64,000 nucleotides of DNA from Acinetobacter calcoaceticus (GTDB taxonomy: Bacteria; Pseudomonadota; Gammaproteobacteria; Pseudomonadales; Moraxellaceae): assembly GCF_016508255.1 (NCBI RefSeq), contig NZ_JADVKT010000001.1, positions 434,001-498,000 on the forward strand. The letters are read 5' to 3'. Shown here one piece after another: positions 19,101 through 28,100 of this stretch. The notes under the pieces were generated by a model. It was not told the DNA's origin. It saw nothing but the letters and a program-made list of their open reading frames with translations, and searched no databases. Position 1 is the first letter of the stretch. The number at the start of each line of letters is the position of its first letter. The position numbers and the translations under genes are program-made.

Positions 19101-19307
19101 ATACCACTAGTGACTTCTACAGGTGCGGGTTCTGAAATGCGCCATGCCATGGGTATTGCCGTATTCTTCGGCATGATTGGGGTAACTTTCTTTGGTTTAT
19201 TCCTAACCCCTGCCTTTTATGTCCTGATTCGTACATTGAATAGCAAACATAAATTACATTCGGCGGCTGTACATGAAGCACCACTAGCCAACCCACATGA
19301 CCACTAA
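16128..19307 (+). CDS. adeJ: RND multidrug efflux transporter AdeJ
   Basis: A 1059-residue HAE-1 RND pump, inner membrane, a trimer driven by protons. Twelve helices are evident in two repeats, each with a large periplasmic loop. The proton-relay pair is Asp408-Asp409 in GIVVDDAIVVVENVE, and the repeat-two Lys region is VGLACKNAILIVEF. The N-terminal MNISKFFIDRPIFAGVLSVL is the classic AcrB-type start, and the porter motif GLFGSGDYAMRVWLDP is present. Full length, no frameshift. It starts 6 bases after adeI. Confidence 0.97.
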   Translation: MNISKFFIDRPIFAGVLSVLMLLAGLLSVFKLPISEYPEVVPPSVVVRAQYPGANPKVIAETVASPLEESINGVEDMLYMQSQANSDGNLTITVNFKLGIDPDKAQQLVQNRVSQALPRLPEDVQRLGVTTLKSSPTLTMVVHLTSPDNRYDMTYLRNYAVLNVKDRLARLQGVGEVGLFGSGDYAMRVWLDPQKVAQRNLTATEIVNSIREQNIQVAAGTIGASPTNSPVQLSVNAQGRLTTEQEFADIILKTAPDGAVTRLGDVARVELAASQYGLRSLLDNKQAVAIPIFQAPGANALQVSDQVRSTMKELSKDFPSSIKYDIVYDPTQFVRASIKAVVHTLLEAIALVVVVVILFLQTWRASIIPLLAVPVSIIGTFALMLAFGYSINALSLFGMVLAIGIVVDDAIVVVENVERNIEAGLSPRDATYRAMREVSGPIIAIALTLVAVFVPLAFMTGLTGQFYKQFAMTIAISTVISAFNSLTLSPALAAMLLKGHDAKPDVLTRIMNRVFGRFFGLFNRVFTRTSDRYGKGVSRVISHKASAMGVYAALLGLTVGISYIVPGGFVPAQDKQYLISFAQLPNGASLDRTESVIRKMSDTALKQPGVESAVAFPGLSINGFTNSSSAGIVFVTLKPFDERKAKDLSANAIAGALNQKYSAIQDAYIAVFPPPPVMGLGTMGGFKLQLEDRGALGYSALNDAAQNFMKAAKSAPELGPMFSSYQINVPQLNVDLDRVKAKQQGVAVTDVFNTMQIYLGSQYVNDFNRFGRVYQVRAQADAPFRANPEDILQLKTRNSAGQMVPLSSLVNVTQTYGPEMVVRYNGYTSADINGGPAPGYSSSQAEAAVERIAAQTLPRGIKFEWTDLTYQKILAGNAGLWVFPISVLLVFLVLAAQYESLTLPLAVILIVPMGILAALTGVWLTGGDNNIFTQIGLMVLVGLACKNAILIVEFARELEMQGATAFKAAVEASRLRLRPILMTSIAFIMGVIPLVTSTGAGSEMRHAMGIAVFFGMIGVTFFGLFLTPAFYVLIRTLNSKHKLHSAAVHEAPLANPHDH

Positions 19308-19319
19308 GGAGGACATTTG

Positions 19320-20780
19320 ATGACAGCATTGAAACAAAAATGGTTATTGTCCTCACTCATGGGGAGCCTGCTTCTTGCAGGCTGCTCTTTGGCTCCCGAA
19401 TATCAACCAGCCAAGGTTATTGTTCCAGTCAAATTTAAAGAGTCAGACCCTAAACTTGAAGATAGTAACTGGAAAATCGCCCAACCTGCCGATGCACAAT
19501 CACGTGGCGAATGGTGGCGAGTTTTTAATGATGTGCAGTTAAATGAACTAGAGCAACAAGCTATTGCGGGTAACCAAAACCTCAAAGCTGCTGCTGCCAA
19601 TATTCAGGCATCTCGTGCACTACGTTCGGCAGCACAGGCCGAACGCCTACCAAGTATTGGTGCAGGTTTTGGCCCAACACGTCAAAAGCCATCCCCTGCT
19701 TCATTAGGTTTAGATGACAATGCCCATACGTCTGCGCAAACCTTATGGCGTGCTCAAGCTAATGTGTCGTATGAACTCGATTTATTTGGTCGTATTGCCA
19801 GCAGTGTCAATGCAGCAACGGCTGATGTACAGCAACAAGAAGCTTTATATCAGTCGGCACTTTTAGCCTTACAGGCCGATGTTGCACAAGGCTATTTTCT
19901 CATTCGACAACTTGATGCTGAGCAAGCAATTTATAATCGTACAATTAAATTGCTAGGTGAGACACGAGATCTGGTACAAACTCGATTTCGCAATGGTTTA
20001 GTCAGTGAGTTAGATGTGTTCAGAGCACAAACTGAACTTGCAACAGCACAAACCAATGCATTGAACATTGCCCGTAACAGAGCGAATGCTGAACATGCGC
20101 TTGCCGTATTGCTAGGGAAAACACCAGCTGATTTCAATCTAGTCGTTCAACCCTTAGCAACAAACAGCATTCGTCTCCCAGCAGGCTTACCCTCTGCTTT
20201 ACTTGAGCGCAGACCAGATATTGCAGCGGCTGAACGTGCAATGGCAGCAGATAACGCCCGAATTGGTATTGCACGTGCTGCTTTCTTCCCAAAACTGGAT
20301 ATGACAGGCGCACTGGGTTATGAATCATCAACTTTAGGTGATTTAGGTAAATGGTCGAGCCGTACATTTTTGCTTGGTCCAGTCGCAGGCACCATTTTGT
20401 CTTTACCATTATTTGATGGTGGACAACGTAAGGCTGGCGTTGCGCAAGCACGAGCCACCTATGAAGAAAGTGTCGCAAACTATCGCCAAACTGTACTAAA
20501 TGCATTTCGCGAAGTTGAAAATGGTTTATCTGACCAAAGGATTCTTGATCAGCAAATTCAGGCTCAAAATCAAGCACTCTCTTCTTCACGTCATGCAAAT
20601 CAAATCTCACATTTACGTTATCGCGAAGGTGCGATTAGTTATCTAGATGTCATTGATTCTGATCGTACTATTTTGCAACAAGAGCAACTTTCTGCGCAGC
20701 TTAACGGCAGTAGAATCATTGCTAGCGTAGATTTAATTCGTGCATTAGGTGGTGGCTGGCAGGCTGTTTCACATAATTAA
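19320..20780 (+). CDS. adeK: RND efflux outer-membrane channel AdeK
   Basis: A 486-residue TolC-superfamily outer-membrane lipoprotein (OprM/NodT type). The lipobox LLLAGC puts the acylated cysteine at residue 22, and it is followed by SLAPEYQPA. Two outer-membrane efflux repeats follow (about 70-260 and 275-470), including NVSYELDLFGRI and LERRPDIAAAERAMAADNARIG. The ATG at 19320 is 7 bases behind AGGAGG. An in-frame TTG one codon earlier is less likely. It completes the tripartite pump and is the last gene before a shared terminator. Confidence 0.96.
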   Translation: MTALKQKWLLSSLMGSLLLAGCSLAPEYQPAKVIVPVKFKESDPKLEDSNWKIAQPADAQSRGEWWRVFNDVQLNELEQQAIAGNQNLKAAAANIQASRALRSAAQAERLPSIGAGFGPTRQKPSPASLGLDDNAHTSAQTLWRAQANVSYELDLFGRIASSVNAATADVQQQEALYQSALLALQADVAQGYFLIRQLDAEQAIYNRTIKLLGETRDLVQTRFRNGLVSELDVFRAQTELATAQTNALNIARNRANAEHALAVLLGKTPADFNLVVQPLATNSIRLPAGLPSALLERRPDIAAAERAMAADNARIGIARAAFFPKLDMTGALGYESSTLGDLGKWSSRTFLLGPVAGTILSLPLFDGGQRKAGVAQARATYEESVANYRQTVLNAFREVENGLSDQRILDQQIQAQNQALSSSRHANQISHLRYREGAISYLDVIDSDRTILQQEQLSAQLNGSRIIASVDLIRALGGGWQAVSHN

Positions 20781-20786
20781 CCTGAT

Positions 20787-20818
20787 ATAAAAAAAGCGCC
20801 TTACGGCGCTTTTTTTAT
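20787..20818. terminator. Bidirectional terminator between adeK and glyA
   Basis: The stem AGCGCC-TTAC-GGCGCT is flanked by seven A and seven T. It sits between two converging genes (stops at 20780 and 20830), so it can end both transcripts. Confidence 0.92.
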
Positions 20819-20829
20819 ATATTCACAAA

Positions 20830-22083
20830 TTAGTGTGCATATACAGGGAATTTTGCACAAACAGCTTCAACTTTCGCTTTTACATCAGCAATAACTTTTT
20901 CGTCACCTTTGCTGTCAATCACGTCAGCGATCCAACCAGCAAGTTCACGAACTTCAGCTTCACCAAAACCACGAGTTGTTACTGCTGGAGTACCGATACG
21001 GATACCAGAAGTCACAAATGGAGAACGTGGATCATTTGGAACTGAGTTTTTGTTCACAGTAATGTGAGCAGCGCCTAACCAAGCATCTGCTTCTTTACCA
21101 GTTACGTCTTGTTTGATTAAAGATAACAAGAACAAGTGGTTGTCTGTACCGCCAGAAACAACATCGTAACCACGTGCAATCAATACTTCAGCCATAGCTT
21201 GAGCATTTTTCACAACTTGTTGTTGGTAAGCTTTAAAGTCATCAGACATAGCTTCTTTGAAGCAGATTGCTTTAGCAGCAATCGCATGCATCAATGGACC
21301 ACCTTGGTTACCAGGGAATACAGCTGATTGAAGTTTTTTCTCGATTTCTTCATTCGCTTTTGCAAGGATTAAACCAGAACGTGGACCACGAAGTGTTTTA
21401 TGAGTCGTAGTTGTTGTTACGTCAGCAATTTGAACTGGGTTTGGATATACACCCGCAGCAACAAGACCTGCAACGTGAGCCATATCAACAAACAAGTAAG
21501 CGCCAACTTTGTCCGCGATGTCACGGAAACGTTGCCAATCTACAACACGGCTATAAGCAGAGAAACCAGCAACGATCATACGTGGCTTGTGCTCTAATGC
21601 TAAACGTTCAACTTCTTCGTAATCGATCTCACCTGTTTCAGAGTTTAGACCGTATTGAACCGCATTATAAGTTTTACCAGAGAAGCTTACTTTCGCACCG
21701 TGAGTCAAGTGACCACCGTGAGCCAAGCTCATACCTAAAACTGTATCGCCTGGGTTAAGAAGCGCTAGATAAACAGCAGAGTTAGCTTGTGAACCAGCAT
21801 GTGGTTGAACGTTTGCGTAATCAGCACCAAAAAGTTCTTTAGCACGATCAATCGCCATTTGCTCAATGATATCCACATATTCGCAACCGCCATAATAGCG
21901 TTTACCTGGATAACCTTCTGCATATTTGTTCGTAAGTTTTGATCCTTGCGCTTCCATCACAGCAGGAGAGCAATAGTTTTCAGATGCAATTAACTCGATA
22001 TGTGCTTCTTGACGCTCACCTTCAGAAGCAATTGCTTGAGCTAATTCTGGATCAAATTCAGAAATGGAAATATTGGCAAACAT
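20830..22083 (-). CDS. glyA: Serine hydroxymethyltransferase
   Basis: A 417-residue PLP enzyme that converts serine and tetrahydrofolate to glycine and 5,10-methylene-THF in the cytoplasm. The PLP lysine lies in [52 protein letters not shown] at the N-terminus and [13 protein letters not shown] are family hallmarks. The length matches E. coli GlyA. A TACAAT (minus strand, 22141-22136) may be a -10. No glycine riboswitch is apparent in the 5' region. Its methylene-THF product is the substrate of MetF, encoded at 50121. Confidence 0.97.
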   Translation of the reverse strand: MFANISISEFDPELAQAIASEGERQEAHIELIASENYCSPAVMEAQGSKLTNKYAEGYPGKRYYGGCEYVDIIEQMAIDRAKELFGADYANVQPHAGSQANSAVYLALLNPGDTVLGMSLAHGGHLTHGAKVSFSGKTYNAVQYGLNSETGEIDYEEVERLALEHKPRMIVAGFSAYSRVVDWQRFRDIADKVGAYLFVDMAHVAGLVAAGVYPNPVQIADVTTTTTHKTLRGPRSGLILAKANEEIEKKLQSAVFPGNQGGPLMHAIAAKAICFKEAMSDDFKAYQQQVVKNAQAMAEVLIARGYDVVSGGTDNHLFLLSLIKQDVTGKEADAWLGAAHITVNKNSVPNDPRSPFVTSGIRIGTPAVTTRGFGEAEVRELAGWIADVIDSKGDEKVIADVKAKVEAVCAKFPVYAH

Positions 22084-22327
22084 TAGCGGGGGTCCTATAA
22101 ATTAGGGCTTTTAAGCCGTGCTAAGATTGCGACATATTGTAGCATGAACTTTATAATTAAACAGAATCAAGTTAGCTCAGTTTTAAATAAAAATGGCTCA
22201 AGTTTTATAAAAAATGAGCCATTGTTTATAAATCAATTAAAAAGCTCTTTTAAAGCTTATATTTTAAACTTCCCATCGTTAATTTTATCTTACAACAAAG
22301 TTAAAAAGACTTTAAATATCAATAACT

Positions 22328-23557
22328 CTATTGACCAGCCAATAAAGTCTGAACATTTCCAACAATGTTATCTACATTACTGCTCATCGCCGTCTCATGG
22401 TCCCAGTTACCCGTTACATAACTATTAATTTTTGTGCCTACGACAGTGGCATTAGATATCAAGATATCAGTAGCAACTTTAGGAACCGTTGTATCTGCTT
22501 GCCCTTGATAAATGATAATTGGTGTAGATACTTTTGCCTGTAGAGGTTGAGAATCTTTATCTAAGAATGTTTTAACAATTGGCACACCCATAAAGTTGGT
22601 TTGTGTACGCGTATAACCATCGAGTGTTCCGCCATGTGTTTCTGCATAGGTTTGCATATTAACAGCAAAAGTTTGCGCTAATGGTCCCGCACAAATCGTT
22701 TCTGCCTGCTGTGCAGTACTTGCAGTTTGTGGAGTAAATACCTGCGAATAATCAAAACTTGGCTGTGTATTTCGAATGCCAGCTGTAACTAAAGCAGTAT
22801 ATGTATCAAGCTGTGCATACATCGGAATCTTTTTATCCAAAGTTGCATTAGCAACTGCTTGTTCACCTGCAATTAAAATAAAACTTAGATTAGAAGCAGG
22901 TGCTACCGCTACTGTACCTTTATAGTTTAGCTGTGCACGGCTTGCATATTGTGCAGCGCCCAACGCCGCATGCCCACCCTGAGAATGTCCTACAGTTACC
23001 CATTTGTTCGAAGTTAATAAATTACGTTGAGATAAATAGTTACGCGTTGCAACTACAGCATCCGTAATTGAAAAGGCCTCACTTTTAACATTTAAGAATG
23101 GATGTATGCCTGGTGTGCCTAAGCCTTCATAGTCAGGTGCGACAACAACATAGCCTGCTGCAAGTAACTTACTAATTAAATCTTTTGTACTGTCTTCTAA
23201 AGCAGATTTACTTGGCGCACATGCATCTGCAACCCCTGTCGTTCCATGAGCCCAAACTACAATTGGCCAACCGCCAGCTGGTGGCGGTGTAGTTGGTGTA
23301 AATACTAGACTGGTTGCCTGTACCTCTTGCCCACTTTGGCCTAACATTTTATAGGTCAAAATACTACTTTCAGCAGCAACACTCCCTAAGTTAGTACTCG
23401 TATAAGCATCTACCTTAACAACGGGGTTTTGAATATTATTGGCTGGAGTACCTGATGGATCAGTACTTGGCGAACTGTCATCACTACTTCCTCCTCCACA
23501 CGCAGTCAACAATAAGCTTGTGCTAAGAACACTCGTCATTAACAATTTAATTTTCAT
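22328..23557 (-). CDS. Lipase-like alpha/beta-hydrolase lipoprotein (LIP/secretory lipase family)
   Basis: A 409-residue exported hydrolase. The start at 23557 follows AAGGGATAT and gives a lipoprotein signal, with the lipobox LLLTAC putting the acylated Cys at residue 20. A Ser/Asp-rich linker follows. The nucleophile elbow is GHSQGGHA. The likely acid is in IYQGQADTTVP and the His in NWDHETA. VVVAPDYEGLGTPG and VVWAHGTTGVADACAP resemble the secretory-lipase (LIP) family. It is a paralogue of the partial gene at 62860. The substrate is unknown. Confidence 0.82.
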   Translation of the reverse strand: MKIKLLMTSVLSTSLLLTACGGGSSDDSSPSTDPSGTPANNIQNPVVKVDAYTSTNLGSVAAESSILTYKMLGQSGQEVQATSLVFTPTTPPPAGGWPIVVWAHGTTGVADACAPSKSALEDSTKDLISKLLAAGYVVVAPDYEGLGTPGIHPFLNVKSEAFSITDAVVATRNYLSQRNLLTSNKWVTVGHSQGGHAALGAAQYASRAQLNYKGTVAVAPASNLSFILIAGEQAVANATLDKKIPMYAQLDTYTALVTAGIRNTQPSFDYSQVFTPQTASTAQQAETICAGPLAQTFAVNMQTYAETHGGTLDGYTRTQTNFMGVPIVKTFLDKDSQPLQAKVSTPIIIYQGQADTTVPKVATDILISNATVVGTKINSYVTGNWDHETAMSSNVDNIVGNVQTLLAGQ

Positions 23558-23801
23558 TGATATATCCCTTAAATTCAATTTTTGTTGTGCTTTAGTTTTT
23601 AATGAACATTTTAAATGTCTTACAAAGAATTACGCCTAAACTTAATTTTTCGCAAGTTATATTTGATCAAAATTAGCACCAAAATCTTCTACTTTTCAAC
23701 ATAAATTGAATTTCTTGCGCATCAAACCTCTCTTCATGTTTTAAAGTGAATAGCCAACTGTTACCATTCATAGCTACTCGTGATTGTTTAAAGGGCCAAA
23801 T

Positions 23802-24488
23802 ATGCAAGCCATTATTTTAGATACAGAAACTCATACACTAAATGGTTTACCTATTGAAATTGCATATGCCCCGATTGAACTTAACGAAGGCAAACTTACC
23901 TTAGATAAAAGCAAATTGTTTGATCAGCTCTATCAAGTGGGTGCTCCTATTTCTTATGCAGCGATGGCAGTTCACCATATATTGGAGTCAGATTTAGAAA
24001 ACCAGCCCCACTATAAAACGTTTCAATTACCTGATAGCACAACTTATATTATTGGTCATAACATTGATTACGATATTGCTGCGATCGCTCGTTGCGGTAT
24101 TGATATATCAAATATTAAACCAATTTGTACTTTAGCTTTAGCACGTAAAGTTTGGGCAGATGCCGAAGCCCACAATATTTCAGCACTCATCTATATGATT
24201 TCTCAAGGCAGCAGCAAAGCTCGGGAAATGCTTAAAGGTGCTCACCGTGCCGATGCCGATATTATTTTAACTGCTAATATTTTGATGCATATTGTCTATC
24301 ATTTAAATATTCAAGATATTGAAGAGCTTTACCGAGTTTCAGAAGAAGCACGTATCCCAACTACTATTAACTTTGGTAAGCATAAAGGCACTCCAATTGC
24401 TGAACTTCCAAAAGACTATATTCAATGGCTATTACGCCAAGATGAGCTTGATGCCTATCTTCGAAAAGCATTGGAAAGTGCGTTTTAA
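23802..24488 (+). CDS. ExoX-like DEDDh 3'-5' exonuclease with C-terminal DUF3820
   Basis: A 228-residue protein. Residues 1-165 are a DnaQ-like exonuclease: Exo I DTETHTLNG, Exo II in GHNIDYDIAA, and Exo III HRADADIILTA with the DEDDh His and Asp. Residues about 185-228 form a DUF3820-type module (NFGKHKGTPIAELPKDYIQWLL). The same layout occurs in E. coli exodeoxyribonuclease X, which trims single-stranded DNA in repair. The ATG at 23802 is used; the frame runs a little further upstream from a TTG. It is a single gene with no operon partner. Confidence 0.8.
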   Translation: MQAIILDTETHTLNGLPIEIAYAPIELNEGKLTLDKSKLFDQLYQVGAPISYAAMAVHHILESDLENQPHYKTFQLPDSTTYIIGHNIDYDIAAIARCGIDISNIKPICTLALARKVWADAEAHNISALIYMISQGSSKAREMLKGAHRADADIILTANILMHIVYHLNIQDIEELYRVSEEARIPTTINFGKHKGTPIAELPKDYIQWLLRQDELDAYLRKALESAF

Positions 24489-24636
24489 CAATTTAACCAA
24501 ATGATATTTATAGATTATTCATCATACTGTCATTTTTAGGACTTATTGTTAACCCCATTTATATTTTATTAAAAACAGTACTGTTCAACTGAGAAAATTG
24601 AACAGTCTGGTTTATTTTTTATATTGGGGAAAAGTA

Positions 24637-25257
24637 ATGGCTGGTTTTTATAGAACCAATTTGGGAAGAGTTGCACTTCAACAACGCAATATTGTTTTAA
24701 ATGCAAAACAAAGGCGTTTGCTACTCTTAATAGACCATGAAGATTTTCAAAACTTAAATGATGAATTTAAAAAACGTATTGCATCACCAGAACTAATTCA
24801 ACAACTTATAGACTTAAAACTTATTGCCCCAATTTCCTCTGCCGAAGCCTCTACTGATGAAGAAATTACTTTAAAAACATCAACAACAAATAATGTAAAA
24901 GTAAAGCAAAAAGAAACTGTTGTTAGCGCTATACTGCAATCCACTCATCTTGTTAGTGAAATCCAGCTTTCTCAAGAAAAAATGCTAGATTCCTCTTGTT
25001 CTTCATATTCTCAACCAGCAGCACCTGCTCAGACTCTTTCTTTTGAAGAAATACAGCAGTTAATGATGAACACACTTAGCAATTATTGTGGACTAATGAC
25101 CAAACCACTTGTTCAAAAAATAGAGAAAACTATAACAATACAAGAGCTTAAATTATGTCAGATGCAATGGATTACCTGTTTACAAGAATCGCGCATTCCC
25201 CCACAGGAACTTGCAAGAGCTTTACGTACAATTAACTATTCAATTCAGCTTCTTTAA
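24637..25257 (+). CDS. Conserved protein of unknown function
   Basis: I do not recognise this 206-residue protein. The start at 24637 follows GGGGAAAAGTA; the frame extends 13 codons further without a site. Residues 1-60 (NLGRVALQQRNIVLNAKQRRLLLLIDHEDF and SPELIQQLIDLKLI) look like a small winged-helix-like fold. A Ser/Thr-rich linker of about 80 residues follows. The C-terminal 70 residues are helical and hold ALRTINYSIQLL. There is no signal peptide or membrane segment. It is probably a cytoplasmic two-domain protein. The neighbours give no clue. Confidence 0.6.
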   Translation: MAGFYRTNLGRVALQQRNIVLNAKQRRLLLLIDHEDFQNLNDEFKKRIASPELIQQLIDLKLIAPISSAEASTDEEITLKTSTTNNVKVKQKETVVSAILQSTHLVSEIQLSQEKMLDSSCSSYSQPAAPAQTLSFEEIQQLMMNTLSNYCGLMTKPLVQKIEKTITIQELKLCQMQWITCLQESRIPPQELARALRTINYSIQLL

Positions 25258-25369
25258 CAAAGTATATAAAATATGAACAACCTGCTGTTTAATTAAGCAT
25301 TAAATTCACTTGGCATGTATTTCGTGCTTTACCTGCAAGTGTTTTTTTCCTATGATGTGCCCCACGCAT

Positions 25370-25446
25370 GCGCTCGTAGCTCAGTTGGATAGAGTACAGG
25401 TTTCCGAAACCTGGGGTCGTGGGTTCGATCCCCGCCGAGCGCGCCA
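25370..25446 (+). tRNA. tRNA-Arg (anticodon CCG)
   Basis: A complete 77-base cloverleaf with encoded CCA. The acceptor GCGCTCG pairs with CGAGCGC. The D arm is AGCTCAGTTGGATAGAGT, the anticodon stem-loop CAGGT-TTCCGAA-ACCTG places CCG at 34-36, and the T arm is GTGGGTTCGATCCCCGC. It reads CGG codons, which are rare in this AT-rich genome. It lies alone between the unknown protein gene and the ABC transporter. Confidence 0.96.
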
Positions 25447-25562
25447 GCTTTTATATAATAATTTCTAAATTTATCTTAATTTTATAAAATTCCGACTATT
25501 TTACTTGGTTTATTAATCATTATCGCTCAAAATATACCCCTCTTTCATAATGTGAGAATTTC

Positions 25563-26498
25563 ATGACTGATGCTTTGGTTTTAAGAGATTTGTCCAAAAC
25601 ATATCGTAATGGTTTTCAGGCGTTAAAAGGTATTAACCTCACTGTGCCTGAAGGTGAATTTTATGCGTTGTTAGGCCCAAATGGTGCCGGCAAATCAACA
25701 ACCATTGGTATTATCAGCTCCCTCACGAAAAAAACCTCAGGAACAGTTGAGATTTTTGGACATAATCTTGACACCCACCCCTCTCTGGCAAAGCAGCAGC
25801 TTGGTGTTGTCCCTCAAGAATTTAACTTTGGACAGTTTGAAAAAACATTCGATATTTTAGTCACTCAAGCTGGCTATTACGGTATCCATCAAAAGATAGC
25901 AGAAAAACGTGCCGAACATTATTTAGAAAAACTCGGTCTGTGGGAAAAACGCAATATACAAGCACGTATGCTGTCTGGTGGTATGAAGCGCCGTCTGATG
26001 ATTGCTCGTGCCATGATGCATGAACCGCAACTTCTTATTTTAGATGAACCTACTGCTGGTGTAGATATTGAATTACGCCGTTCTATGTGGGATTTTCTGA
26101 CCGAAATGAACGAAAGCGGTACTTCTATTATTTTAACGACCCACTATTTAGAAGAAGCAGAAATGTTGTGTCGTCAAATTGCGATTATTGACCGCGGTGT
26201 AATTAAAGAAGATACCAGCATGAAGAGCTTCCTTAATCAGCTCAATGAAGAATCATTTATCTTCGATTTAGCCGAACCGATTGGGCCGCTTCAGTTAAAC
26301 ATTATTGGTGTAAAGTTCAACTTAATTGATAGCAATACTTTAGAAGTAACGATGGATAGAGCGCATACATTGAATGACCTATTCCAGCTATTAGAATCTC
26401 AAGGTATTCGTGTTCGTAGTATGCGTAATAAATCGAACCGTTTAGAAGAGTTATTTGTCAAAATGGTCGAGAAAAATCTTGAAGGAGAGGCAAAATGA
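25563..26498 (+). CDS. yadG: ABC-2 type exporter, ATPase subunit (YadG-like)
   Basis: A 311-residue ABC ATPase of the DrrA/CcmA class. Walker A is GPNGAGKSTT, the signature is LSGGMKRRLMIARAMM, Walker B is LLILDEPTAGVDIELR, and the switch is LTTHYLEEAE. The length and the C-terminal domain (about 225-311) agree with E. coli YadG. The substrate is unknown; family members export drugs, lipids or polysaccharides. It overlaps the next gene by 4 bases (ATGA), so the ATPase and permease are made together. Confidence 0.87.
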   Translation: MTDALVLRDLSKTYRNGFQALKGINLTVPEGEFYALLGPNGAGKSTTIGIISSLTKKTSGTVEIFGHNLDTHPSLAKQQLGVVPQEFNFGQFEKTFDILVTQAGYYGIHQKIAEKRAEHYLEKLGLWEKRNIQARMLSGGMKRRLMIARAMMHEPQLLILDEPTAGVDIELRRSMWDFLTEMNESGTSIILTTHYLEEAEMLCRQIAIIDRGVIKEDTSMKSFLNQLNEESFIFDLAEPIGPLQLNIIGVKFNLIDSNTLEVTMDRAHTLNDLFQLLESQGIRVRSMRNKSNRLEELFVKMVEKNLEGEAK

Positions 26499-27268
26499 AT
26501 TTTAGCCAACTGCAAATTGCTCTCTGGACCATAGTTCGTAAAGAAGTACGCCGTTTTCTACGCATTTGGCCACAAACCTTATTACCACCGGCAATTACGA
26601 TGAGTTTGTACTTTGTCATTTTTGGTAATTTGGTGGGTTCACGCATTGGACAAATGGGTGGCGTGAGCTATATGCAATTTATTGTGCCTGGCTTAATTAT
26701 GATGGCTGTCATTACGAATAGTTATGCCAACGTGTCTTCAAGTTTCTTTAGTGTAAAATTCCAAAAAAGCATTGAAGAACTCATCATGAGTCCCGTGCCA
26801 CTACATATTATTCTGTGGGGTTATGTGATTGGTGGTATTTGCCGTGGTGTATTAGTGGGTACAATTGTGACTGCGATGAGCATGTTCTTTACTCACCTTT
26901 TTATACACAACTGGTTTGTAACTATATATACAGTCTTAATTACTTCGGTTCTTTTCTCGTTAGGTGGTTTTATTAATGCAGTCTATGCAAAATCATTTGA
27001 TGATATCTCTATTATTCCAACGTTTGTCCTTACACCTTTAACCTATTTAGGCGGTGTGTTTTATGCCATTAGTGCACTTGGTCCTTTTTGGCAAAAACTT
27101 TCTTTAATTAATCCTATTGTTTATATGGTAAATGCTTTCCGTTTCGGCATTTTAGGTCATAGTGACGTGAACGTTACGTTCTCTTTAATCATTGTGACAT
27201 TATGTTGTGTTGTACTTTATGGAATTGCTTACTATTTACTTGCTCGTGGTTCAGGAATGCGTGAATGA
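26495..27268 (+). CDS. yadH: ABC-2 type exporter, permease subunit (YadH-like)
   Basis: A 257-residue membrane protein with six helices of the ABC-2 permease fold. A cytoplasmic N-terminal amphipathic stretch (TIVRKEVRRFLRIWPQTLLPPAITMSLYFVIFG) leads into helix 1, and the loop FQKSIEELIMSPVPLHIILWGYVIGG is typical. Length and pattern agree with E. coli YadH (256 residues). It overlaps queF by 4 bases, so queF probably shares its transcript. Confidence 0.87.
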   Translation: MNFSQLQIALWTIVRKEVRRFLRIWPQTLLPPAITMSLYFVIFGNLVGSRIGQMGGVSYMQFIVPGLIMMAVITNSYANVSSSFFSVKFQKSIEELIMSPVPLHIILWGYVIGGICRGVLVGTIVTAMSMFFTHLFIHNWFVTIYTVLITSVLFSLGGFINAVYAKSFDDISIIPTFVLTPLTYLGGVFYAISALGPFWQKLSLINPIVYMVNAFRFGILGHSDVNVTFSLIIVTLCCVVLYGIAYYLLARGSGMRE

Positions 27269-28077
27269 GTGTAGAACAGTCTTTATTGGGTAAAGAAACC
27301 CAATATCCAACTAATTATCAACCTGATGTTTTATTTCCAATTGCCCGTGCTCAGTCTCGTGAAAGCTACTCGCATATTGAAGGCATTACGCAAGGTAAAG
27401 ATTGGTGGCATGTTTTTGAAATATCTTGGTTAAACTCGCACGGTATTCCACAAGTTGCTATTGGCAGAATTACACTGCCCGCTTCTTCACCGAATTTGAT
27501 TGAATCAAAGTCATTAAAACTTTACTTCAATAGTCTTAACTTCACTCAATTTGACTCTAAACAGTCATTTATTGAAACAGTTGAAAAAGATCTATCAACT
27601 GCGGCAGGCGCAAAAGTTGAGCTGACTCTATTTCAGGTTGATGATTTAGATATTTCTAAACCTCAAGGCATTTGCATTGATGACCTTACTCCAGAACGTT
27701 TAGAACAACATCCTGATGCGACTCTTTTAAAACAAGATGAGTCTGGTGATGAAATTGAAATTGAACTGTATTCTCATCTTTTGAGAAGTAACTGCCCAGT
27801 CACGGGACAACCAGATTGGGGCACGGTTTTCATCCGTTTTAAAGGCAAAAAACCTTGTTATCGTAGTGTTTTAGCTTATATTATCTCGTACCGTCAGCAT
27901 AACGGCTTTCACGAACAGTGTGTCGAGCAGATCTTTGCCGATATTTGGCAAAATCTAGAGCCTGAGAAGCTGATGGTTTATGCAACTTATACTCGTCGCG
28001 GCGGACTTGATATTAACCCTTGCCGAGTATCGGATCTTTCATGGATGCCAAAACCGATTCGATTGGCACGACAATAA
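27265..28077 (+). CDS. queF: NADPH-dependent 7-cyano-7-deazaguanine reductase
   Basis: A 270-residue enzyme that reduces preQ0 to preQ1, the last small-molecule step before tRNA insertion in queuosine synthesis. It is the long two-fold (YqcD) type. The catalytic Cys177 and Asp184 are in SNCPVTGQPDWGTVFI, and the NADPH-binding and substrate region is ESKSLKLYFNSLNFT. The start ATG overlaps the stop of the permease gene. No other queuosine genes are nearby, so coupling to yadGH is positional only. Confidence 0.95.
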   Translation: MSVEQSLLGKETQYPTNYQPDVLFPIARAQSRESYSHIEGITQGKDWWHVFEISWLNSHGIPQVAIGRITLPASSPNLIESKSLKLYFNSLNFTQFDSKQSFIETVEKDLSTAAGAKVELTLFQVDDLDISKPQGICIDDLTPERLEQHPDATLLKQDESGDEIEIELYSHLLRSNCPVTGQPDWGTVFIRFKGKKPCYRSVLAYIISYRQHNGFHEQCVEQIFADIWQNLEPEKLMVYATYTRRGGLDINPCRVSDLSWMPKPIRLARQ

Positions 28078-28100
28078 AACGAATAATTTGAGGATACACC

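Noticed and set aside
18815..19174. Minus-strand open frame of 119 codons inside adeJ
   Set aside because: Antisense shadow of the AdeJ membrane segments, with no ribosome binding site.
20134..20610. Minus-strand open frame of 158 codons inside adeK
   Set aside because: Antisense to a full-length efflux channel. The protein has no recognisable fold and there is no start signal.
22084..22327. Search for a glycine riboswitch or other element near glyA
   Set aside because: The glyA 5' side has only a small GGCTT/AAGCC hairpin. No tandem aptamer pattern was found.
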